Source of the DNA: Clostridiales bacterium UBA1206
GTDB lineage: Bacteria; Bacillota; Clostridia; Oscillospirales; CAG-382
Assembly: GCA_002310055.1 (NCBI GenBank)
Contig: DBXS01000019.1
Location: 12,644 to 48,668, forward strand
Direction: 5' to 3'
DNA: 36,025 nucleotides
Under the pieces are notes generated by a model that was not told the origin of the DNA, ran no database searches, and worked only from the letters and a program-made list of their open reading frames with translations. This document shows positions 30,948 to 36,025 of this stretch, one piece after another; position 1 is the stretch's first letter, and the number at the start of each line of letters is the position of its first letter. Both the position numbers and the translations under genes were made by a program.

Positions 30948-32810
30948 ATGATAAGATCCGTCAAATTCGTTTCCGTGCTTTGCCTTAAAGAAGATGAACG
31001 TCCGGTGCTCGACCGGCTGCAGAAATGCGGCGAGATGATGCTTTGCGACACGCAGACTTCGGTGCGCGAGACCGCCGAATCGGCGGAATCGCTGCGCAGA
31101 CTTGAACTGCTGCGCGAAAACATCAAGCCTTACGCGCCCAAAAAGCCGCTTTTCGGCGAGCCGCCTACGGTAGACCGTTCGGAGTTCGAAACTGTTTCCG
31201 AAGAAGAAAAAGTTTCGGCCCGTGCGACCGAAAGCGCCCTTGCCGAGATCGCCGAAACGGAATCTTCGATAGACAAATCAAAAGACCTTCTCGCGCGGCT
31301 CGCTCCCTGGGAGGATCTGAGCACGGCGTTTGAAGACCTGGACAAAAACGCGTACGTCACGCTTATCCTCGGAACTGTACGAGAAGCCGGCTACGACAGG
31401 TTCGCAAAGGCGGCCGAAGAAAACGGTGTGAGTGTAGACGTCATATCGCGCGACAGCGCCTGCGCGTACGTCGTCGCCGCCGCTATGAAAGACGACGACG
31501 TTTCGTGGATGGGCGGCGCCGGGTTCGAAAAAGCCGCGCTTCCGCAAGTGAGCGGGACCGCCAAACAGAATATAGAATCGCTGAAAGCCGAGCTTGCGCA
31601 AAAAGAGCCGCGGCTGCAGCAGCTCAAGGATTCGCTGGAGCAAAAGCTAAAGGAAGACCATTCCGCCGACCTGCTCTACGAGCAGACCAAAGCGGCGATA
31701 GACCGCGAGACCGCGCCGGTCACCAAGACCGCCGACGCGGTGCTGATAGAAGGCTGGGTGCCCGAGGACCGCGCCGACCGCATTGAAAAAGCGGTAAAAA
31801 AAGCCACCGACGTGTATTCGGTGGAATTCAGAGACCCGCTCCCCGGCGAGACTCCGCCGACGGTGCTGGGCAACAACCGCATCGTGAGCAAGTTCGAAGG
31901 CATAACCAATATGTTCAGCATACCGCATTACGGCGGCATCGACCCCAACCCGGTGATGACCCCGTGGTACTGGATAATATTCGGGCTTATGATGGGCGAC
32001 GTGGGCTACGGCGCGATGATGCTCGTGCTGGGGCTGATACTCAAGCTCGTTATGAAACCCAAAGGCGCCATGGCGGACATTTTCGACGTCGTCATCTATT
32101 CTTCGGTGACTTCCGTCATAGCGGGCGTGCTGTTCGGCAGCTATTTCGGCGAAACGTGGAACCCGATACTGTTTTCGCCGATGGAAGAGCCGATGAACAT
32201 GCTCATATTCACGCTCGGCGTGGGCGTGGCGCATATATTCACCGGGCTCATCACCGCGATGTATTACAACGTAAAAGCCGGCAAATGGCTCGACGCCGTC
32301 GCCGACCAGCTTTCGTGGATACTCGCGATTTCCGGCATAGCCATGCTGCTCATCCCCTCGCTTTCCAAAGTCGGCGTGATACTCGCGATAATCGGCGCGG
32401 CGATCATACTGCTCACCGCGGGTCGCGCAAAGCCCACCCTGTTCGGCAAGATATCCGGCGGGCTCGTGGGACTTTACGGTATAACCGGTTATATGAGCGA
32501 CATACTTTCGTATTCGCGCATACTCGCGCTTTCGCTTTCGACCGGCGTCGTGGGCATGGTGATGAACCTGCTCGCCGGGATGGTGGCGAATTCCATCCCC
32601 GTGCTGGGATACGTGTTCGCATTCCTGATCTACGCGGTAGGTCACGTGTTCAACCTCGCTTTGGGACTGCTTTCCGCCTACGTGCACGATTGCCGTCTGC
32701 AATATATAGAGTTCTACAGCAAATTCTACGAAGGCAACGGGACGCTGTTCAACGCCTTCAAACTTGAACCCAAAACAATAAAGATCAATAACAATACGGA
32801 GGAAAACTAA
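30948..32810 (+). CDS. ntpI: V/A-type ATPase subunit I (subunit a)
   Basis: The 620-residue stator subunit that carries the ion half-channels next to the K ring. The N-terminal half is cytoplasmic and coiled-coil (about 1-330). The C-terminal half has about seven to eight transmembrane helices, beginning with TPWYWIIFGLMMGDVGYG, and includes SYSRILALSLSTGVVGMVMN and the ring-facing arginine region VHDCRLQYIEFYSKFYEGNG (quoted for its R, E and FY residues). The ATG at 30948 is preceded by GAGGTGAT; an in-frame GTG at 30936 is part of that site. The stop directly abuts the subunit K start. Confidence 0.96.
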   Translation: MIRSVKFVSVLCLKEDERPVLDRLQKCGEMMLCDTQTSVRETAESAESLRRLELLRENIKPYAPKKPLFGEPPTVDRSEFETVSEEEKVSARATESALAEIAETESSIDKSKDLLARLAPWEDLSTAFEDLDKNAYVTLILGTVREAGYDRFAKAAEENGVSVDVISRDSACAYVVAAAMKDDDVSWMGGAGFEKAALPQVSGTAKQNIESLKAELAQKEPRLQQLKDSLEQKLKEDHSADLLYEQTKAAIDRETAPVTKTADAVLIEGWVPEDRADRIEKAVKKATDVYSVEFRDPLPGETPPTVLGNNRIVSKFEGITNMFSIPHYGGIDPNPVMTPWYWIIFGLMMGDVGYGAMMLVLGLILKLVMKPKGAMADIFDVVIYSSVTSVIAGVLFGSYFGETWNPILFSPMEEPMNMLIFTLGVGVAHIFTGLITAMYYNVKAGKWLDAVADQLSWILAISGIAMLLIPSLSKVGVILAIIGAAIILLTAGRAKPTLFGKISGGLVGLYGITGYMSDILSYSRILALSLSTGVVGMVMNLLAGMVANSIPVLGYVFAFLIYAVGHVFNLALGLLSAYVHDCRLQYIEFYSKFYEGNGTLFNAFKLEPKTIKINNNTEEN

Positions 32811-33365
32811 ATGGACTTCATCTCTATTACAAAAGTATTACTCGACGAAACGGTCGGCGCGCTCCCCGAGGTCGCCGAAACGGCAAGCGCCATTTCGGGC
32901 AACGTTATAGCTTATATAGGCGCCGCGCTCTGCGCCATACTCGCCGGCTGCGGTTCCGCGCTGGGCGTTATGGCCGCCGGCAAAGCCGCCGCGGGCGTCG
33001 CTTCCGAAAAGCCGGAACTCTTCGGTAAACTCCTCGTCCTTCAGGCGCTCCCCGGCACGCAGGGCATTTACGGCTTCCTTACCGCAATACTCGTTCTCAT
33101 CCAGTTCAACGGACTCGGCTCCGACGCGGCTGCTCTCACCGTCACGCAGGGCTGGCAGCTCTTCTTCGCTGCGGTCCCTATGGCTATAGTCGGCCTCACT
33201 TCCGGTATCGCTCAGGGCAAAGCGGCAGTCGCCGCCATACATATGACCGGCAAGCAGCCCGACGCTTCCGGTAAAGGCATTACGATGACCGCCCTTGTCG
33301 AAACATACGCAATACTCGCGCTCCTCATCTCCATCCTCCTTATCCGCGGCGTAGCCGTAGGCTGA
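32811..33365 (+). CDS. ntpK: V/A-type ATPase membrane rotor subunit K
   Basis: A 184-residue double-hairpin proteolipid with four transmembrane helices that forms the rotor ring. The ion-binding residues of the Enterococcus hirae sodium pump are all in place: L80, T83 and Q84 in LPGTQGIYG, Q135 in SGIAQGK and E164 in LVETYAI (E. hirae L61, T64, Q65, Q110, E139). This suggests sodium rather than proton coupling. Compared with E. hirae it has about 19 extra residues at the N-terminus and six in the middle. It starts immediately after the subunit I stop, with a GGAGG site inside the end of that gene. Confidence 0.97.
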   Translation: MDFISITKVLLDETVGALPEVAETASAISGNVIAYIGAALCAILAGCGSALGVMAAGKAAAGVASEKPELFGKLLVLQALPGTQGIYGFLTAILVLIQFNGLGSDAAALTVTQGWQLFFAAVPMAIVGLTSGIAQGKAAVAAIHMTGKQPDASGKGITMTALVETYAILALLISILLIRGVAVG

Positions 33366-33405
33366 TAAATATTACCCCCACAGTTCTTTTGGAAGGAGAT
33401 TTGCA

Positions 33406-34023
33406 ATGGGCGCAGAGACCGTGATCAAAAAAATAGAAGAAAAAGCTCTGGCTGAATGCGAAGCGATACGCGCGTCTTACGCGGCGAAAGCCGAGCAGAT
33501 TAAAAACAATATTCTTGCAGAAGCCGAATCCAAGGCACGTTCCATTGTAGACAACGAAAACGAAAAAGCGCGTCTTATGATGATGCGCGGCAAACAGCAA
33601 TCCACGCTGGAAAAGCGCATACGCACGCTCGACCACAGGCACGCGCTGATAAGCGGCATAAAAGCCGAAACGCTCGCCAGACTCAAAAACGCCGACGACG
33701 CAAGCAAGATCGCGCTTTACACCAAATACGTTGAGAATTCCGGCATTTCGGGCAAGGTGACGGTTTTGGTCCCCGAAAGCGAGCGCGCGCTTTACAAAGA
33801 CGGCAAAGTGCTTGCAGGTTGGGCGGATAAGCTCACCGGGCTCACCGGCGTAAAGACCGAGCTGACGCTCGGCGAAACGCCCGCCGAAACAGACGGCGGC
33901 GTGATACTGTGCGGCGAGATATACGACATAGATCTTTCGATAGGCTCGATAGTGGACGAAGTTTTTGCAAACAACGAAAAAGCTATTTCGGATAAGCTTT
34001 TCGGCGAAGGAGCCGGCGTATGA
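33406..34023 (+). CDS. ntpE: V/A-type ATPase subunit E (peripheral stalk)
   Basis: A 205-residue stalk subunit. The N-terminal half is a long charged helix (about 1-85) that pairs with the G/H subunit, and the C-terminal half is a small alpha/beta domain ending with the family-type GGVILCGEIYDIDLSIGSIVDE, which packs on the head. AAGGAGA lies before the ATG; a 40-base gap separates it from subunit K. The stop overlaps the subunit C start as ATGA. Confidence 0.92.
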   Translation: MGAETVIKKIEEKALAECEAIRASYAAKAEQIKNNILAEAESKARSIVDNENEKARLMMMRGKQQSTLEKRIRTLDHRHALISGIKAETLARLKNADDASKIALYTKYVENSGISGKVTVLVPESERALYKDGKVLAGWADKLTGLTGVKTELTLGETPAETDGGVILCGEIYDIDLSIGSIVDEVFANNEKAISDKLFGEGAGV

Positions 34024-34880
34024 ACGGCGACGTGAAACGTTCCTATGAATACGCCATCGGCTGTTTCAAAGCCACTTCCCGTCAGCCGCTGAGCGCCGAA
34101 CAATGGCAGCGCCTTAAAAGCGCCAACCGTACCGGCGCCGAAAAACTGCTTGCCGAATTCGGGTTCCCCGCGGTGAACGAAGAATGCTCCGCCGCCGATT
34201 CCATAGAAAAAGACATGGCGGCGACCGTGGCGTTCATACGCGAAAACGCGCCCGACGGCGAACTTGTCGACCAGCTGTTTTTCGAGCAGGACGCGCTGAA
34301 TCTGAAGATACTCGTCAAATCGGCGCGGATGGGGCAAAAAGAGCCGCCGTTTGAGCTTGCCGAAGGCGGGACGGACCGCGAGATACTCAAAGTCTGCGCG
34401 CAGACCGAGGATTTTTCGCTGCTGGGCAAGGACCTTGAAGAATCGCTTGCGCGCGTGCCGGAGATAACCGATCCCGGCGAGCTGAGCTGCGTAATCGACA
34501 CGGCGTTCCTTATGCATTCGGTGAACACGGCGCGCAAAAAGCTTTCGTTCACGTTCGCGCGGCTGCTCGAGGAATACGGCGCGGGCAGGAACAGGCTGAC
34601 CGCCCTGCGCCTGAGGCGGCTGGGCAAGGACCCCGCCGATTTCCCGTACGCCTTCTTCCCCGAAAGCAAAAAGATTGAAAAAGTCAACGACGAAAACAAG
34701 ACCGAAGACGAAATAGTGCGCGAGGTCGCCAAGGCGTTCGACGACGTCATAGGCGAGCTCGGGTTCGACGAAGGCATGGGCTTTATAGCGCGGTATTATT
34801 TCTTAAAGAAAAACGACGCTTCCGCGCTGAGGCTGCTTTTCGCCGAAAAATCCCTTGGCGGAGGTGACGCAGATGAGTGA
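34020..34880 (+). CDS. ntpC: V/A-type ATPase subunit C (rotor-ring coupling subunit)
   Basis: A 286-residue helical subunit of the C/AC39 family that couples the central shaft to the membrane ring. Family-like features are the regularly spaced helices, QLFFEQDALNLKILVKS and the closing GMGFIARYYFLKKNDASALRLLFAEK. It is shorter than the roughly 330-residue E. hirae subunit. Translation is coupled at both ends: ATGA overlap with subunit E and an 8-base overlap with subunit F, whose GGAGGTGA site lies in its last codons. Confidence 0.9.
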   Translation: MNGDVKRSYEYAIGCFKATSRQPLSAEQWQRLKSANRTGAEKLLAEFGFPAVNEECSAADSIEKDMAATVAFIRENAPDGELVDQLFFEQDALNLKILVKSARMGQKEPPFELAEGGTDREILKVCAQTEDFSLLGKDLEESLARVPEITDPGELSCVIDTAFLMHSVNTARKKLSFTFARLLEEYGAGRNRLTALRLRRLGKDPADFPYAFFPESKKIEKVNDENKTEDEIVREVAKAFDDVIGELGFDEGMGFIARYYFLKKNDASALRLLFAEKSLGGGDADE

Positions 34881-35196
34881 ATATAAAGCCGCCGCGGTGG
34901 GAAGCCATTCTTCGGTAGTGCTGTTTTCGGCGGCGGGGATAAAGACCGTTTCGGCGGAAAACGCAAAAGACGCCGAAAAAGCCGTGAACAGGCTGGTAAA
35001 AGAAGGCTACGGCATAATCTTCCTCACCGAAAACTACGCCAAAGAGCTTGAAAACGAGCTCAAGCGCTACCGCGCTTCGGCGTACCCCGTTATACTCCCC
35101 GTGCCGGAAAAATCGGGTCCGGGCGGATACGGGATGCAAAAGATAAACAGCAATATGGAAAAAGCCATAGGTACAAACATATTCGACAAAGATTGA
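34873..35196 (+). CDS. ntpG: V/A-type ATPase subunit F (central shaft)
   Basis: A 107-residue subunit of the central shaft that binds subunit D. The beta-alpha fold is suggested by YKAAAVGSHSSVVLFSAAGI, GYGIIFLTENYA and YPVILPVPEK, followed by a C-terminal helix. The ATG at 34873 is preceded by GGAGGTGA; an in-frame codon at 34855 would overlap subunit C further and lacks a comparable site. The gap to subunit A is 18 bases. Confidence 0.92.
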   Translation: MSEYKAAAVGSHSSVVLFSAAGIKTVSAENAKDAEKAVNRLVKEGYGIIFLTENYAKELENELKRYRASAYPVILPVPEKSGPGGYGMQKINSNMEKAIGTNIFDKD

Positions 35197-35214
35197 GAAA
35201 GGCAGGTGCCTGTT

Positions 35215-36025
35215 TTGGCAGCAAACGAAAACATCGGCACGATATATAAAGTTGCGGGTCCGCTCATAGTCGCAAGCGGCATGCGCGACGTCCATCTGCA
35301 CGACGTCGTGCGCGTGAGCGAGCAGAAGCTCATAGGCGAAATAATCGAACTCAGAGACGATCTCGCTTCGATACAGGTCTATGAGGACACTTCGGGCATC
35401 GGTCCCGGCGAACCCGTTTATCTCACGGGCGAGCAGCTCGTGGCGGAACTGGGCCCCGGACTCATAGAAGGCATCTTCGACGGCATCGAGCGCCCGCTGA
35501 ACGTCATCTATCAAATGGAAGGCGACCGCATAAGGCGCGGCTCCGACGTCCCCAAGCTCGACAGAGCGAAAAAGTGGGCGTTCGAAGCGACCGCCGCCGA
35601 AGGCGACGAAGTCGGCGCGGGCGATATCATAGGCGAAGTCAAAGAGACCGAAGCCGTCACTCAGCGCATAATGATCCCGTACGGGATCTCCGGCACGGTA
35701 ACGCGCATAGATTCCGGCGAATTCACCGTCGCCGACACCGTGGCGGTAGTCAAGGACGCCAAAGGCGTTGAGCACGAAATTACGATGATGCAGAAATGGC
35801 CGGTGCGCAAGCGCAGACCGTATTTTGAAAAGATGAATCCGCAGGAGCCTATGGTCACCGGCCAGCGCGTGGTGGACACGCTCTTCCCCGTGGCAAAAGG
35901 CGGCATCGCCTGCGTTCCCGGACCTTTCGGCTCGGGCAAGACGGTCATACAGCATTCCATAGCCAAGTGGGCGGACGCCGACATAATCATATATATCGGC
36001 TGCGGCGAGCGCGGCAACGAGATGA
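35215..36025 (+). CDS. ntpA: V/A-type ATPase catalytic subunit A (3' partial)
   Basis: The first 270 residues of the catalytic subunit, cut by the window end. The N-terminal barrel (IGTIYKVAGPLIVASGM), the family-specific non-homologous region (about residues 110-190) and the Walker A motif GPFGSGKT (236-243) are all present and in frame, followed by IIYIGCGERGNEM. The start is a TTG at 35215 giving MAANENIGTIYKV, with AGGTG upstream; no better codon fits. Order G/H-I-K-E-C-F-A is standard, so B and D are expected just outside the window. Confidence 0.96.
   Translation, partial: MAANENIGTIYKVAGPLIVASGMRDVHLHDVVRVSEQKLIGEIIELRDDLASIQVYEDTSGIGPGEPVYLTGEQLVAELGPGLIEGIFDGIERPLNVIYQMEGDRIRRGSDVPKLDRAKKWAFEATAAEGDEVGAGDIIGEVKETEAVTQRIMIPYGISGTVTRIDSGEFTVADTVAVVKDAKGVEHEITMMQKWPVRKRRPYFEKMNPQEPMVTGQRVVDTLFPVAKGGIACVPGPFGSGKTVIQHSIAKWADADIIIYIGCGERGNEM

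Noticed and set aside
35200..35211. Inverted repeat AGGCA-GG-TGCCT before the subunit A start
   Set aside because: The two-base loop is too tight for a stable hairpin, and it coincides with the ribosome-binding site; probably chance.

Overview
The window is a gene-dense, GC-rich bacterial chromosome segment. The genes point to an anaerobic, probably gut-associated member of the Clostridia (Oscillospirales/Ruminococcaceae-like is the best guess by content). The signs are the canonical Firmicutes order nusB-xseA-xseB-ispA-dxs-tlyA-nadK-argR-recN, ylxM next to ffh, a ThiI without a rhodanese domain paired with its own cysteine desulfurase, an HPr-like protein with Ser46, a V/A-type ATPase operon, a dockerin on a cell-wall hydrolase, and Ser/Glu-rich linkers. 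Translation uses the standard bacterial code (TGA is a genuine stop, seen in several ATGA overlaps). Promoters found by eye are sigma-A-like with 17-bp spacers. Taxonomy is inference; no rRNA or tRNA gene is visible.

Layout. (1) 1-1028 (+): 3' part of a TldE/PmbA-like protein, ending at a bidirectional terminator shared with the converging gene. (2) 1093-2958 (-): secreted multidomain glucosaminidase (Big_2, two SH3 domains, dockerin) with its own consensus promoter. (3) 3072-13723 (-): an eleven-gene operon read right to left: cysteine desulfurase, thiI, nusB, xseA, xseB, ispA, dxs, tlyA, nadK, argR, recN. It links tRNA thiolation, rRNA antitermination and methylation, isoprenoid precursor synthesis, NADP supply, arginine regulation and DNA repair. 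(4) 13914-15002 (+): an orphan BMP/PnrA-type lipoprotein, transcribed divergently from that operon. (5) 15072-15713 (-) and 15854-17977 (+): a divergent pair, a membrane-anchored protein with a copper-amine-oxidase-N-like domain, and a ClpC-like AAA+ protein whose second ATPase domain has lost its catalytic residues.

(6) 18053-21472 (+): ylxM-ffh-rpsP-khpA-rimM-trmD, the SRP/ribosome maturation cluster. The rplS usually found after trmD is absent; the cluster continues into a polytopic O-antigen-ligase-like membrane protein and two small DUF4330-like proteins (21447-24053). (7) 24202-24459 (+): an HPr-fold protein with Arg15 in place of the phosphorylated His. (8) 24543-28616 (+): uvrC-rsmD-coaD and an enolase-superfamily enzyme. 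(9) 28702-30450 (+): a D-2-hydroxyacid dehydrogenase and an unknown membrane-anchored protein. (10) 30610 to the window end (+): V/A-type ATPase genes G/H-I-K-E-C-F-A, with A cut off by the window edge.

Most of the window is housekeeping. The accessory-looking points are the Clp-like protein with a degenerate second ATPase domain, the promoter/terminator overlap between it and ylxM, the Crh-like HPr with Arg15, the membrane cassette after trmD, the dockerin-bearing wall hydrolase and the enolase-superfamily/dehydrogenase neighbours of unknown substrate. I see no CRISPR array, insertion sequence, prophage, integrase, toxin-antitoxin pair or riboswitch. No gap between genes exceeds 200 bases.
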